Source: Actinopolyspora xinjiangensis (GTDB lineage Bacteria > Actinomycetota > Actinomycetes > Mycobacteriales > Pseudonocardiaceae). Taken from it: DNA of 64,000 nt. This document shows positions 51,742 to 60,743 of this stretch, one piece after another. The notes beneath the pieces are model-generated. The model worked only from the letters and a program-made list of their open reading frames with translations, did not search any database and was not told the DNA's origin. Numbering within the stretch: the stretch's first letter is position 1; each line of letters opens with the position of its first letter. The stretch covers positions 1 to 64,000 of the forward strand of contig NZ_FNJR01000010.1 of NCBI RefSeq assembly GCF_900104475.1. The letters are read 5' to 3'. A program made the position numbers and the translations under genes.

Positions 51742-52950
51742 TCAGGAGACCCGGGAGTCCTCGGCCAACCAGGTGTTGCACCGCGTGATCCGGTTCGTGC
51801 GGAACCCCTGGCGTGCCCAGGCCCTGTTGTTCGCCGTGGTGCCGTGGTCACGGGTGTCACTCGCCTCGTCACCGCGGTTTCCCGCGTCGCGCAGCGCTGA
51901 CAGGACGCGGTCGTCGTCCATTCCGCCGTTCCGCAGCGCGGCCAGGGCCTGGCCGCCGTAACAGGTGGCCTGGAGCTCGTTCCTGCGCGACAGTTCGAGC
52001 CCTTCGGGGGTTTCGGACCCTCCCGCCTCCTGTACGGCCCTGCCGTAGGCCTTGATGATCCCGGTCATGCCCTGGAGCGCGTGGCCGAACTCGTGGGCGA
52101 ACTGTCCGAGGTAGGGACCCGCCGACTCCCGTCCCTCCACCCGGGAGTAGTACCTGGCGGTCCAGTAGATCGTGTGGTCGCTGCCGCAGTACATGGCGGT
52201 CTGCTCCCATCCCCGGTCGCCGCAGGGGGTGTGCACGTCCGTGGTGGTCACCACCACGTCCGGCGTCTCGACGGGCAGGTTCGCCTCGCGCAGCGCCGGG
52301 GTCCACATCTCCGTCAGGCACGGGGCCAGTGCGTTCAGGAAGGCGCGCTGCGCGGCCGTGTCGGTGTCGAAAGTGGGAAGCTCGCAGTCGGTCTCGACCG
52401 CCCCGTTGCCCGGGATGTTGAAGGGGTGCTCACCGAGCGAGGCGACGGGGCGGGGGGCGGTGTCACCGGGGGCCTCCGCCGGGGTGCCGGTCGGCCGTTC
52501 GCGCTTCGCGCCGGGCTCCTCCGGCGTGCGACCGAAGGGAGGCCGCTCCCAGGGGCCCGACTCGCCGTGGCGGTGGTGGAAGCGGTCGACGGAGGGGGGC
52601 GCGAGCTCCCCGGTGACGTACTCGTCGTGCCGGTACCGCACCGCGCCGGTGTCGGAGGCGGCCGAGAACAGTCCCACCGTCGCCACGAACAGCAGCGTTA
52701 CTCCACTGAGGACTGTTATGGCGACCGCGACGGGGTCCGCCCCGGGGCGAGGCGTGGGGGGAGCTTGTCCACAGAGGAAACTCGCCTCCCCGCCGCGGCC
52801 GCGCTGTGGTGCCTCCCGCAACGGTGCTCGTGGATCGCTCCCCTCGTGCCGAGGAGCGGGGTGCCGCGCGGGAGGGCACGGCGTGGACGCGGGCCGGTTC
52901 GCGGCTGTGTCCGGTGGCGACGGCCGTCGTGGGTGCTGTGGTGAGGTCAT
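51742..52950 (-). CDS. Neutral zinc metallopeptidase, membrane-anchored
   Basis: A 402-residue protein. A Pro/Arg-rich cytoplasmic N-terminus of about 70 residues is followed by a membrane anchor (VAITVLSGVTLLFVATVGLF), a low-complexity linker and a YpfJ-like neutral zinc metallopeptidase domain: DHTIYWTARYYSR, FAHEFGHALQG with His286, Glu287, His290, and ELQATCYGGQALAAL carrying the third ligand Glu. Paired cysteines (CELPTF, PCLTEM, PCGDRG, YCGSDH) suggest disulfides outside the cell. Substrate unknown. Confidence 0.87.
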   Translation of the reverse strand: MTSPQHPRRPSPPDTAANRPASTPCPPARHPAPRHEGSDPRAPLREAPQRGRGGEASFLCGQAPPTPRPGADPVAVAITVLSGVTLLFVATVGLFSAASDTGAVRYRHDEYVTGELAPPSVDRFHHRHGESGPWERPPFGRTPEEPGAKRERPTGTPAEAPGDTAPRPVASLGEHPFNIPGNGAVETDCELPTFDTDTAAQRAFLNALAPCLTEMWTPALREANLPVETPDVVVTTTDVHTPCGDRGWEQTAMYCGSDHTIYWTARYYSRVEGRESAGPYLGQFAHEFGHALQGMTGIIKAYGRAVQEAGGSETPEGLELSRRNELQATCYGGQALAALRNGGMDDDRVLSALRDAGNRGDEASDTRDHGTTANNRAWARQGFRTNRITRCNTWLAEDSRVS

Positions 52951-53168
52951 GGAAGCGTGTGGTCGGTCCGCTGCGGCACTGTCCTCGGTGAGCTGATCGG
53001 TGGCGTCGTTCGAGTGCGCTGTCCGTCGTACAAAGCTTAACCCCGATCACCGCCGCACGGTGCCGTGTCGTCGGAACGGGCTCGCCGGGAGTTGCTCGTC
53101 ACCGCGGGTGCTCGATGCCCGGACCTGGTCGCGGGGCGGACGCCCCGATCCTCTGCGAGGATCGCACC

Positions 53169-53627
53169 GTGGCGCGAGGGCGTGGTTCCGCATCGGTGTT
53201 ACCGATCCTGGTGGTGCTGTTATCGGTCGGGGTCGGCGCGGTGATGGTCGCGTGGTGGCCGCTGACCGACGTGTTCGGCGATAGCACCACCGTGCGGACC
53301 AGCCGGGCCACCGCCACGGTGGTCCGCTCGGTTCCCTGCGCCGAGCGCGGCGCGCGGGACCTGGTGGAGCTCTCGCTCGACGGGCGTCGCGCCCGCCTCC
53401 GTTTCGACGGCTGCGGTCATTCCGAAGGGACGGAACTCCGGGTGCGGGTTCCCGAGCCACTGGAGGAGGACGCCGTCGCGCGGCGGGTCACCACCGGGGC
53501 CGGAGCCGGTGGCGCCGGAGCGGAGCCGAACGATCGGATCAGCCGGGTGCTGCTGGCGCTCGCGGCCCTCTCCGGTGCGGGCTACGTGCTGCTGCTGCGC
53601 TCGGGCGGGGAAAGGCGTCCGGACTAG
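53169..53627 (+). CDS. Two-helix membrane protein of unknown function
   Basis: A 152-residue protein with one hydrophobic segment near each end (VLPILVVLLSVGVGAVMVAW and VLLALAALSGAGYVLLL). The extracytoplasmic-looking middle has two cysteines (VPCAERG and DGCGHSEG). GTG 53169 follows GCGAGGA. No family recognised. Precedes the M16 peptidase pair. Confidence 0.65.
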   Translation: MARGRGSASVLPILVVLLSVGVGAVMVAWWPLTDVFGDSTTVRTSRATATVVRSVPCAERGARDLVELSLDGRRARLRFDGCGHSEGTELRVRVPEPLEEDAVARRVTTGAGAGGAGAEPNDRISRVLLALAALSGAGYVLLLRSGGERRPD

Positions 53628-53832
53628 TACAGTGTCCCGCCCGGCTCCGTTCCGGGCGCCGCCCCGATCCGGCGGCCACCGGCCGGGCCTCGGGAGTCCC
53701 CACAGCGCAGCAGCGGCGTATTGCCGGACCAGCACTCACGCGGCCGAGTGGACGATTCGTCCGGCCCCGGGCACACCGTGTGTTCAGCAGGGTGCTCACC
53801 GCTAGGGCTTCCCGCGCACGTAGGCTGAGGAC

Positions 53833-55155
53833 ATGGTCGAACCGCAACCGCATCGCGTCACCCTGCCCAACGGGCTGCGCGTGGTGCTCGCGCCGGATGC
53901 CGAACCGGGGTCCACCGAGCCGGGTGGTCCGCCGGTTGTCGGCGTCAGCGTGCACTACGACGTGGGTTTCCGTTCCGAACCGGAAGGTCGAACCGGATTC
54001 GCGCACCTGTTCGAACACCTGATGTTCCAGGGCAGCGAGAGTCTTGAAAAGCTCGCTCACTTCCGCCACGTACAGGGCTCCGGCGGCATCTTCAACGGTT
54101 CGACGCACCAGGACTACACGGACTACTTCCAGGTGCTGCCCTCCAACGCGCTGGAGCGCGCCCTGTTCCTGGAAGCCGACCGGATGCGCGCCCCCAGGCT
54201 CACCGAGGAGAACCTCCGCAACCAGGTTGACGTGGTCAAGGAGGAGATCCGGCTCAACGTCCTCAACCGCCCCTACGGCGGTTTCCCGTGGATCCTGCTG
54301 CCGCCGGTGCTCTACTCCACGTTCGCCAACGCCCACAACGGCTACGGTGACTTCACCGATCTCGAACGTGCCACCGTCGACGACTGCGCCGCGTTCTTCG
54401 ACACGTTCTACGCACCCGGCAACGCGGTACTGACCATCACCGGCGACATCGACGTCGACCAGGCCACCGATCTGGTCCACAAGCACTTCGGGGATGTTCC
54501 CGCCCGCTCGGTGCCGCCGCGACCCTCTTTCGCCGAGCCCGCTCCCTCCGGCGAGCTGCGGGACCGCCACCGGGACCCGCACGCGCCGCTTCCAGCGGTC
54601 GCTCTCGGCTACCGGCTGCCCGACCCGGTCGGGGAACTGGACGAATACCTCGCCAACGTCGTGCTGGCCGCCGTGCTCAGCGACGGCGACGCCTCCCGGC
54701 TGCAACAGCGGCTCGTCTACCGGGATTCGCTGGTCGTGGACGTGCAAGCCGGAGCGGGGCTGATGGGAGCACCGCTCGACGCGCGCGACCCGGACACCTT
54801 CACGGTCACCGCCATCCACAGCCCTGAGGTGGCCACCGACCGTGTGATCGACGCCGTCGACTCCGAGCTGGAGCGGCTGGCCACCGAAGGCCCCTCGGCC
54901 GAGGAGCTGTCCAGGGTGACCGCGCGGTGGGCGGCGGGACTGCACCGCGATCACGACCGACTGGTCTCGCGCACGCTCGACCTCGGCAGCGCCGAGCTGC
55001 TGCACGGGCGCGCGGAACTGGTCGGGGAGCTGCCCGGCAGGGTCGCCGCCGTCACGGCCGAGGAGGTCGCCTCGGCGGCCAAGGCCCTCCGGCCGGAGGC
55101 GCGCGCGGTCCTGGAAATCGAACCGACCAGCGAGTCCGACGGAGGGACGGCATGA
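53833..55155 (+). CDS. M16 family zinc metallopeptidase, catalytic subunit
   Basis: A 440-residue inverzincin. The zinc motif HxxEH is present as His58-x-x-Glu61-His62 (HLFEHLMFQG), with the distal Glu in the VVKEEIRLNV helix. Beta-strand and helix pattern is that of PqqL/mitochondrial processing peptidase beta. The ATG of the second M16 gene overlaps its stop (ATGA), so an obligate heterodimer is likely, this being the catalytic half. Clefts of such enzymes degrade unfolded peptides; the natural substrate is unknown. Confidence 0.93.
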   Translation: MVEPQPHRVTLPNGLRVVLAPDAEPGSTEPGGPPVVGVSVHYDVGFRSEPEGRTGFAHLFEHLMFQGSESLEKLAHFRHVQGSGGIFNGSTHQDYTDYFQVLPSNALERALFLEADRMRAPRLTEENLRNQVDVVKEEIRLNVLNRPYGGFPWILLPPVLYSTFANAHNGYGDFTDLERATVDDCAAFFDTFYAPGNAVLTITGDIDVDQATDLVHKHFGDVPARSVPPRPSFAEPAPSGELRDRHRDPHAPLPAVALGYRLPDPVGELDEYLANVVLAAVLSDGDASRLQQRLVYRDSLVVDVQAGAGLMGAPLDARDPDTFTVTAIHSPEVATDRVIDAVDSELERLATEGPSAEELSRVTARWAAGLHRDHDRLVSRTLDLGSAELLHGRAELVGELPGRVAAVTAEEVASAAKALRPEARAVLEIEPTSESDGGTA

Positions 55156-56519
55156 CCAGCGCGACCCATCGCAGTGCCGAGCGGATCGGCAGTACCGAGC
55201 TCGGACCGCGTCCGCTGCCGCCACTGGCGGAACCGCGTGCGGGGAGACAGCCGGAGACCGTGGACACCGTGCTGGACAACGGGCTGCGGGTCATCGCGGC
55301 ACGCCACGGTGCGGTGCCGATGGTCGAGCTGCGACTGCGAATCCCCTTCGCGGGGGAGGACCCCGGCCACCCCGCGCGAGCCGAGGTGCTGGCCGAGACC
55401 CTGCTGACCGGCACGCGGCGTCGGGATCGGGTCCGCATGGACACCGACCTCGCCGCCGTCGGCGGCACACTGCAGGCCACGGTCGATCCGGAGCGACTGA
55501 GCATAACCGGTGACGCGCTCGCCGACGGCATGGAGACCCTGCTCGACGTGCTCACCGACGCCCTCACCGAGGCCTCCTACCCGGAACACGAGGTCTCGGG
55601 TGAACGGGATCGGCTGGTCGAGCGGATCACCGTCGCGCGGTCCCAACCGCGCACCATCGCCCGGGAGGAGCTGCAGCGCCACCGCTACGGTGACCATCCC
55701 TTCGTCAGGGAGGTTCCGCAGGCCGCCGACGTGGCCGAGGTGACCGCCGAACAGGTGAGGCAGCTGCACCGGGAGGCCGTCCTGCCGCGCGGTTCCACAC
55801 TGGTGCTGGTGGGTGACATCGACCCCGAGCGAACCGTGCGGACGGTGCGGCGGATGACCTCGGAGTGGCACTCGGCCGAGGCCGCCCGCGAGCTCCCGGC
55901 ACTGCCCGAGGTGAAGGGGAGCGACGTCCGCCTGGTGCACCGTGAGGGGGCTGTGCAGTCGCAGCTGCGGTTCTCCGCGCAGGCGGTCCCCCGCACCGAC
56001 GAGCGCTATCCGGCACTGCAGATCGCCAACCTGGTGTTCGGCGGCTACTTCTCCTCCCGTCTGGTGGAGAACATCCGCGAGGACAAGGGATACACCTACG
56101 GGGCGCACTCCGCTTTCGAGTTCACCCCCGGCAACGGCACCGTCCTGGTGGACGCGGACACCGCCAGCGAGGTGACCGCGGCGGCGCTGCTGGAGATCCG
56201 CTACGAGCTCGGCAGGTTCGCGCTGGTTCCCCCGAGCGTGGCCGAGGTGGAGTCCGCGCGGCAGTACGCCATCGGCGGGCTGCTGACCTCCACCTCCTCG
56301 CAGTCGGGACTGGCTTCGACGCTGATGAACGTCGCCTCGGTCGGGCTGGGGCAGGACTGGCTTTCCGAGCACCCGGAGCGGTTGCGGGCCGTCACCCGGG
56401 AACAGGTGGCCGAGGCGGCCCGCTGGTACGTGCCGACCGCCTTCACCGGGATCGTGGTGGGTGACGCCGAACAGCTCGGTGAACAGCTTCGTGGTCTCGG
56501 TGGTGTGACGCTGCCGTGA
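55152..56519 (+). CDS. M16 family protein, non-catalytic partner subunit
   Basis: A 455-residue M16 protein lacking the zinc motif: the expected HxxEH position reads ARAEVLAETLLTG. It keeps the conserved C-terminal substrate-binding signatures RLVENIREDKGYTYGAHS (the R/Y pair) and GDIDPERTVRTV. This matches the regulatory subunits (MPP alpha-like) that pair with an active M16 subunit. ATG 55152 overlaps the previous stop, and its own stop overlaps the GTG of nudC, so three proteins are translationally coupled. Confidence 0.92.
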   Translation: MTSATHRSAERIGSTELGPRPLPPLAEPRAGRQPETVDTVLDNGLRVIAARHGAVPMVELRLRIPFAGEDPGHPARAEVLAETLLTGTRRRDRVRMDTDLAAVGGTLQATVDPERLSITGDALADGMETLLDVLTDALTEASYPEHEVSGERDRLVERITVARSQPRTIAREELQRHRYGDHPFVREVPQAADVAEVTAEQVRQLHREAVLPRGSTLVLVGDIDPERTVRTVRRMTSEWHSAEAARELPALPEVKGSDVRLVHREGAVQSQLRFSAQAVPRTDERYPALQIANLVFGGYFSSRLVENIREDKGYTYGAHSAFEFTPGNGTVLVDADTASEVTAAALLEIRYELGRFALVPPSVAEVESARQYAIGGLLTSTSSQSGLASTLMNVASVGLGQDWLSEHPERLRAVTREQVAEAARWYVPTAFTGIVVGDAEQLGEQLRGLGGVTLP

Positions 56520-57460
56520 CGACCTGCTCTGATTTCGGGGCGGTGTCGGGGAGGGCCGTGTCCGAGGGGTTCCAGCTCGACCGCACACCGCTGCTGTCCC
56601 GTTCGCCCGTGCAGCTGTCCGACGAGCAGCGGGACGACCCGGAGCACGCCGCGGCGCTGTGGTGTGACGGACTGGTCCTGCCCGTCGACGAGCACGGCCG
56701 TGTTCCGATGGAGCCCTCGGGGCGGCTCGTCTGGCACCGCCCCGAGGACTTCGGGGCGGACGGTCGGCACGCGGTGCTGCTGGGGTCGTACGACGGGGTG
56801 GCCTACTGGGGCGTGCGGGTCCGCTCGCGCGGTTCCGGGGCCGACTGGCTGGGCCTGCGCGGGGTGGGTGAGTGGCTCGGCGACGTGGAGGCCGGACTGT
56901 TCACCACGGCGGTGGGACTGCTCGCCTGGCACGACCGGGCCCGCTACTGCGCGCTGTGCGGTGCGGGAACCGAACGTATCCGCAGTGGCTGGGCGAGGCG
57001 CTGCACCGGGTGCGCCCACGAGGAGTACCCGCGCACCGACCCCTCCATGATCTGCCTGGTGCACGACGGTGACGATCACGTGCTGCTCGCGCGGCAGGTG
57101 GTCTGGCCCGCCGAGCGGTTCTCGGTGCTGGCCGGTTTCGTGGAGATGGGCGAGTCCCTGGAGGGGTGCGTCCGCCGCGAGGTCCACGAGGAGGTCGGGG
57201 TGTCGGTCTCCGACATCAGGTACCTGGGAAGCCAGCCGTGGCCCTTTCCCAGGTCACTGATGATGGGTTTCGCCGCCGTCGCCGACCGGGGGGAGCCGCT
57301 GCGCCCCGCACCCGGCGAGATAGCCGAGGCCCACTGGGTCTCCCGGCAGCGGGTGCGCGCGGCGCTGGACAGCACCGAGCCGGTCGACGGCCTGTGGCTG
57401 CCTCCGGGGGTGTCCATCGCGCACCGGATGCTGCGTGGCTGGGCCGACGACGAGAGATGA
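56516..57460 (+). CDS. nudC: NADH pyrophosphatase / NAD-cap decapping Nudix enzyme NudC
   Basis: A 314-residue Nudix enzyme that cleaves NADH to NMNH and AMP and in E. coli decaps NAD-RNA. Three signatures are seen: the zinc ribbon CALCGAG ... RRCTGCAHEEYPR, the Nudix box GFVEMGESLEGCVRREVHEEVG, and the NADH-specific SQPWPFPRS. GTG at 56516 overlaps the stop of the M16 gene. In M. tuberculosis this is Rv3199c, upstream of uvrD2, as here. Confidence 0.95.
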   Translation: MTTCSDFGAVSGRAVSEGFQLDRTPLLSRSPVQLSDEQRDDPEHAAALWCDGLVLPVDEHGRVPMEPSGRLVWHRPEDFGADGRHAVLLGSYDGVAYWGVRVRSRGSGADWLGLRGVGEWLGDVEAGLFTTAVGLLAWHDRARYCALCGAGTERIRSGWARRCTGCAHEEYPRTDPSMICLVHDGDDHVLLARQVVWPAERFSVLAGFVEMGESLEGCVRREVHEEVGVSVSDIRYLGSQPWPFPRSLMMGFAAVADRGEPLRPAPGEIAEAHWVSRQRVRAALDSTEPVDGLWLPPGVSIAHRMLRGWADDER

Positions 57461-57546
57461 ATCCGCGCCGCTCTCCGAGGCGCTCGGGCCTCGTTCGCGG
57501 CGGACGTGTCGGTGGCCACTCGGTGTGCCTCTGCGAGGATTCGGGC

Positions 57547-59664
57547 ATGACCGATCAACCGCGCCTGCTGGAAGGTCTCGACCCGCAACAGCGTGCCGCG
57601 GTGACGGCACCGCGCGGTCCGGTCTGCGTGTTGGCGGGTGCGGGAACGGGCAAGACCCGCACCATCACCCATCGCATCGCCTGGCTGGTGCGGCGCGGTC
57701 TGGTCGTGCCGCAGCAGGTGCTGGCCGTGACCTTCACCGCGCGCGCCGCGGGCGAGATGCGCACGCGACTGCGTGGGCTGGGGGCCGACGGAGTCCAGGC
57801 GCAGACCTTTCACGCGGCGGCCTTCCGCCAGTTGCGGTATTTCTGGCCGCGCGTGGTCGGCGATGAGCTGTGGCCGCTGACCGAACAGAAGTTCCGGCTG
57901 GTCACGCAGGCAGCAGGCAGGCTCCGGATGTCCACCGACCAGGACTCGGTGCGCGATCTGGCCACCGAGATCGAGTGGGCCAAGGCCGCCCTGCTCACCC
58001 CCGAGCGTTATCCGGCCGCCACCGCTGTCCAGGGGCGGGAGTGCCCGGTCCCCCCGGAACGGTTCGCGGCGGTGTTCGAGACCTACGAGAAGATCAAGAA
58101 CTCGGCCCGGGTACTGGACTTCGACGACCTGCTGCTGCACATCGCCGCCATCCTGGAGGAGAACACCGAGGTGGCCGAGCAGTTCCGCGCCCAGTACCGC
58201 AGCTTCGTGGTCGACGAGTACCAGGACGTCACGCCGTTGCAGCAGCGTGTGCTCGACGCGTGGCTCGGACAGCGTGACGACCTTACCGTGGTGGGGGACG
58301 CCAATCAGACGATCTATTCGTTCGCGGGGGCTTCCCCCCACTGGCTCACCGACTTCCCCCGCCGCTATCCCCACACCGAGGTGATCAAGCTGGAACGGGA
58401 CTACCGCTCCACTCCGCAGGTGGTCACCCTGGCGAACCGGGTCATCGGCGCGGCGGAGCGCAAGCCGGGTGACGGGGATTCCGGCGGCGACGCGGCGGAC
58501 ACCGGCCTCACCTTGGTGGGCCAGCTTCCCGACGGGCCGGAACCGGAGTTCGCCGCCCACGACGACGAGGTCGAGGAGGCGCGCGGGGTGGCGCGGCGGA
58601 TCGCGCGGCTGGCCGGGAACGGAGTGCCGTTCTCCGAGATGGTCGTGCTCTACCGCGTGAACGCGCAGTCCGAGCTCTACGAGCAGACCCTGGCCGAGGC
58701 CGGTATTCCCTACCAGGTCCGGGGCGGGGAGCGGTTCTTCGCCCGGACCGAGGTGCGGCAGGCGATGACCGCCCTGCGCACGGCCGCCAACCGGGGCCGC
58801 GCCGGGCAGGGGGAGTTGCCCGGTCTGGTGCGTGAGGTGCTCTCCGAGGTGGGGCTGACCGAGCGCGCCCCTTCGGGGGGCGCGGCGCTGGAGCGGTGGC
58901 AGTCGTTGAACGCGTTGGCCGAGCTGGCCGACGAGCTGGCCGGCCAGGTGGAGCGGGCCGATCTGACGCGTTACGTCGCCGAGCTCGACGCCCGCGCTTC
59001 GGCGCAGCACCCGCCGACGGTGGAAGGGGTGACCCTGGCCTCGCTGCACGCCGCGAAGGGGCTGGAGTGGGACACCGTCTTCCTTGTCGGACTCGTGGAG
59101 GGAACTCTGCCGATCCAGCACGCCGACGGAGCCGAAGCCGTCGAGGAGGAGCGCCGGTTGCTCTACGTGGGGGTGACGCGTGCCCGGCAGCGGATCCGGT
59201 TGTCCTGGGCGGCTTCCAGAGGGCAGGGTGGTGGTCGCAAGCGCAGGCGCAGCCGGTTCCTGCGTGAACTGGACCCCTCCGAGACCCCGGCCGCGACGGC
59301 GAAGTCGAAACGACGGGAGAGGTCGGGTGGTTCGCGGCGTGTGCCGCAGGCACATTGCCGGATCTGCTCCGCGCCGCTGAACGTCGGTGCCGATGTGAAG
59401 CTGGGGCGCTGTTCCGACTGTCCCTCGGACGCGGACCAGGAACTGCTGTCGAAGCTGCGCGGTTGGCGTACCGAACGGGCCCGGCAGCTGCGGGTGCCCG
59501 CTTACGTGGTGTTCAGCGATGTCACGCTGCTGGCCATAGCCGAGCAGCGCCCGGACGACTCCGAGTCGCTGAGCAGGATCTCGGGAGTGGGGGAGACCAA
59601 ACTGGAGCGTTTCGGGCCCGATGTGCTCGAACTGGTCAACGGGACGAACCCGGGCGGCCGATAG
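57547..59664 (+). CDS. uvrD2: DNA helicase UvrD2 with tetracysteine and HRDC domains
   Basis: A 705-residue SF1A helicase. Walker A is AGAGTGKT at 30-37, then TFTARAAGEM, Walker B VVDEYQDV, GDANQTIYSFAGA, LERDYRST, LASLHAAKGLEWD and LYVGVTRARQRI. After the motor a tetracysteine module (CRICSAP ... RCSDC) and an HRDC domain (LRVPAYVVFSDVTLLAIAE, ISGVGETKLERFG) complete the arrangement known for mycobacterial UvrD2. ATG 57547. It acts in excision repair or replication restart and lies near ATL and adnAB. Confidence 0.95.
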   Translation: MTDQPRLLEGLDPQQRAAVTAPRGPVCVLAGAGTGKTRTITHRIAWLVRRGLVVPQQVLAVTFTARAAGEMRTRLRGLGADGVQAQTFHAAAFRQLRYFWPRVVGDELWPLTEQKFRLVTQAAGRLRMSTDQDSVRDLATEIEWAKAALLTPERYPAATAVQGRECPVPPERFAAVFETYEKIKNSARVLDFDDLLLHIAAILEENTEVAEQFRAQYRSFVVDEYQDVTPLQQRVLDAWLGQRDDLTVVGDANQTIYSFAGASPHWLTDFPRRYPHTEVIKLERDYRSTPQVVTLANRVIGAAERKPGDGDSGGDAADTGLTLVGQLPDGPEPEFAAHDDEVEEARGVARRIARLAGNGVPFSEMVVLYRVNAQSELYEQTLAEAGIPYQVRGGERFFARTEVRQAMTALRTAANRGRAGQGELPGLVREVLSEVGLTERAPSGGAALERWQSLNALAELADELAGQVERADLTRYVAELDARASAQHPPTVEGVTLASLHAAKGLEWDTVFLVGLVEGTLPIQHADGAEAVEEERRLLYVGVTRARQRIRLSWAASRGQGGGRKRRRSRFLRELDPSETPAATAKSKRRERSGGSRRVPQAHCRICSAPLNVGADVKLGRCSDCPSDADQELLSKLRGWRTERARQLRVPAYVVFSDVTLLAIAEQRPDDSESLSRISGVGETKLERFGPDVLELVNGTNPGGR

Positions 59665-59870
59665 GCGGCGAGGACCACACTGGACTCCGTCCTCTGAGCG
59701 GTGACCGGCACGTGGGTCGGTGTCCCGCCACGGTGTCGGTTCCGCGACGGTGAGCTACGCCTCACAGTGCTCCCGGTGGCGTCGCGGGATCGGAGCCGAA
59801 CACCGGTCGTGGTGCGGTGATCAGGGAGTACCGCTTCGGGAATAGGTTGTTCCCCTGGGCACGACACTGC

Positions 59871-59910
59871 GAAAAATTACTTGCGCCGTGTGTGATGCCC
59901 CGAATAATCT
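59871..59910 (+). promoter_or_regulatory. whiB7 promoter with WhiB7 AT-rich box
   Basis: A -35 box TTGCGC (59881-59886) and a -10 box TAATCT (59905-59910) are separated by 18 bp. Directly before the -35 is GAAAAATTAC (59871-59880), an AT-rich block standing out from the GC-rich background. WhiB7 binds such AT-rich blocks next to the -35 of SigA-type promoters through its AT-hook, giving autoactivation. Transcription should start near 59917. Confidence 0.75.
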
Positions 59911-59973
59911 GCGCAGTGGCAGGCCGGGAGGACGTGCTCATCCGGCCCGGGTCACGAGAGAGCGGTGAGTGCG

Positions 59974-60153
59974 ATGCGCATGATCAACTGGTTGTCGGCG
60001 GTGGACCAGTACGCGGCCGCGCTCAACAACGCCGATATGTCGATGTTCGCGGGGCGCACCGCGAACATCGGTCTCGCGCGTCAGTGCCCGCATCGTGATG
60101 TCGAGCCGAAAAAGACCTATTCGGGTCGGGTCGTGCCGGAGCGAAGTACCTGA
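59974..60153 (+). CDS. Leader ORF (uORF) of whiB7
   Basis: A 59-codon frame (ATG 59974; GTG 59965 is an alternative) within the whiB7 leader, starting about 57 nt after the inferred transcription start and ending 32 nt before the terminator stem. The peptide begins MRMINWLSAVDQYAAALNN, then NADMSMFAGRTANIGLARQ and ends PERST. It has typical codon usage and no known domain. In mycobacteria and Streptomyces, translation of a whiB7/wblC uORF controls terminator formation; this frame is placed to do the same. Confidence 0.62.
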   Translation: MRMINWLSAVDQYAAALNNADMSMFAGRTANIGLARQCPHRDVEPKKTYSGRVVPERST

Positions 60154-60159
60154 GTCGCT

Positions 60160-60176
60160 CGGTTGAGTGACAACCG
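60160..60176 (+). promoter_or_regulatory. Small hairpin between uORF stop and attenuator
   Basis: CGGTTG (60160-60165), AGTGA loop, CAACCG (60171-60176). It starts 7 nt after the uORF stop and precedes the terminator stem by 9 nt. It could help alternative folding of the leader. Confidence 0.45.
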
Positions 60177-60184
60177 CTCTTTCG

Positions 60185-60218
60185 GCCGCGGACCCGTTAT
60201 CGGGTCCGCGGCTTTTTT
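60185..60218 (+). terminator. Intrinsic terminator in the whiB7 leader (attenuator)
   Basis: GCCGCGGACCCG (60185-60196) and CGGGTCCGCGGC (60201-60212) form a perfect 12-bp stem with a TTAT loop, followed at once by TTTTTT (60213-60218). It stands about 100 nt before the whiB7 start codon and after the leader ORF, so it terminates transcription prematurely unless prevented. A CGGGTC in the uORF (60122-60127) could pair with GACCCG of the 5' arm as an antiterminator. Confidence 0.85.
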
Positions 60219-60311
60219 ACTGTGTCCCCGTTCTCAACTCTTCCGTCCATATTGGATCAAGTTATAGCGCCGAACAGAGTCGAAGAATTCATCTCACCGG
60301 GAGGAAAGCGC

Positions 60312-60680
60312 ATGGCGACCGGCAGTGCCCCCTCGACCACCGGGGGCGAGACCGGCAACTTCGGCGGAGCCGTTTCCGCTCTGCTGCACACCACGCCCAG
60401 CACGGCCGAGCGAGTACCGTGCCGTCGTGATCCGGACCTGTGGTTCGCCGAGAGCCCGTCCGATCTCGAACGGGCCAAGCAGCTGTGTGCCGAGTGCCCG
60501 ATCAGGTCCGAGTGCCTGGCGGGAGCGCTCGCACGAGCGGAGCCCTGGGGGGTCTGGGGTGGCGAGATCGTCGAGCACGGCACCGTGATCACCCGCAAGA
60601 GGCCGAGGGGGCGGCCGCGCAAGCATCAGCCCGCGGACGGGGCTCGGACGGCGGGATCCGCCGCGCGGCGGGCGGCGTGA
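60312..60680 (+). CDS. whiB7: WhiB7-type redox-sensing antibiotic-resistance regulator
   Basis: A 122-residue WhiB protein. The 4Fe-4S ligands are Cys37, Cys59, Cys62 and Cys68, the GVWGGE turn is at 80-85, and the AT-hook RGRPRK at 99-104 identifies the WhiB7/WblC branch. It binds SigA and AT-rich -35 flanks and activates intrinsic resistance genes on ribosome inhibition. ATG 60312 follows GAGGAAAG. It is downstream of uvrD2 as in M. tuberculosis (Rv3197A), though the mycoredoxin gene found between them there is missing. Confidence 0.95.
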   Translation: MATGSAPSTTGGETGNFGGAVSALLHTTPSTAERVPCRRDPDLWFAESPSDLERAKQLCAECPIRSECLAGALARAEPWGVWGGEIVEHGTVITRKRPRGRPRKHQPADGARTAGSAARRAA

Positions 60681-60743
60681 CCACGTGCGGGACCGCCGTC
60701 GCGGGAAGAGAGCTACCTTTTTCGAGAAAGTGAGATCAGCGGA

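Noticed and set aside
59965-60153. Mycoredoxin gene expected between uvrD2 and whiB7
   Set aside because: The only frame there has a single Cys and no CxxC glutaredoxin motif; it is better explained as a whiB7 leader ORF.
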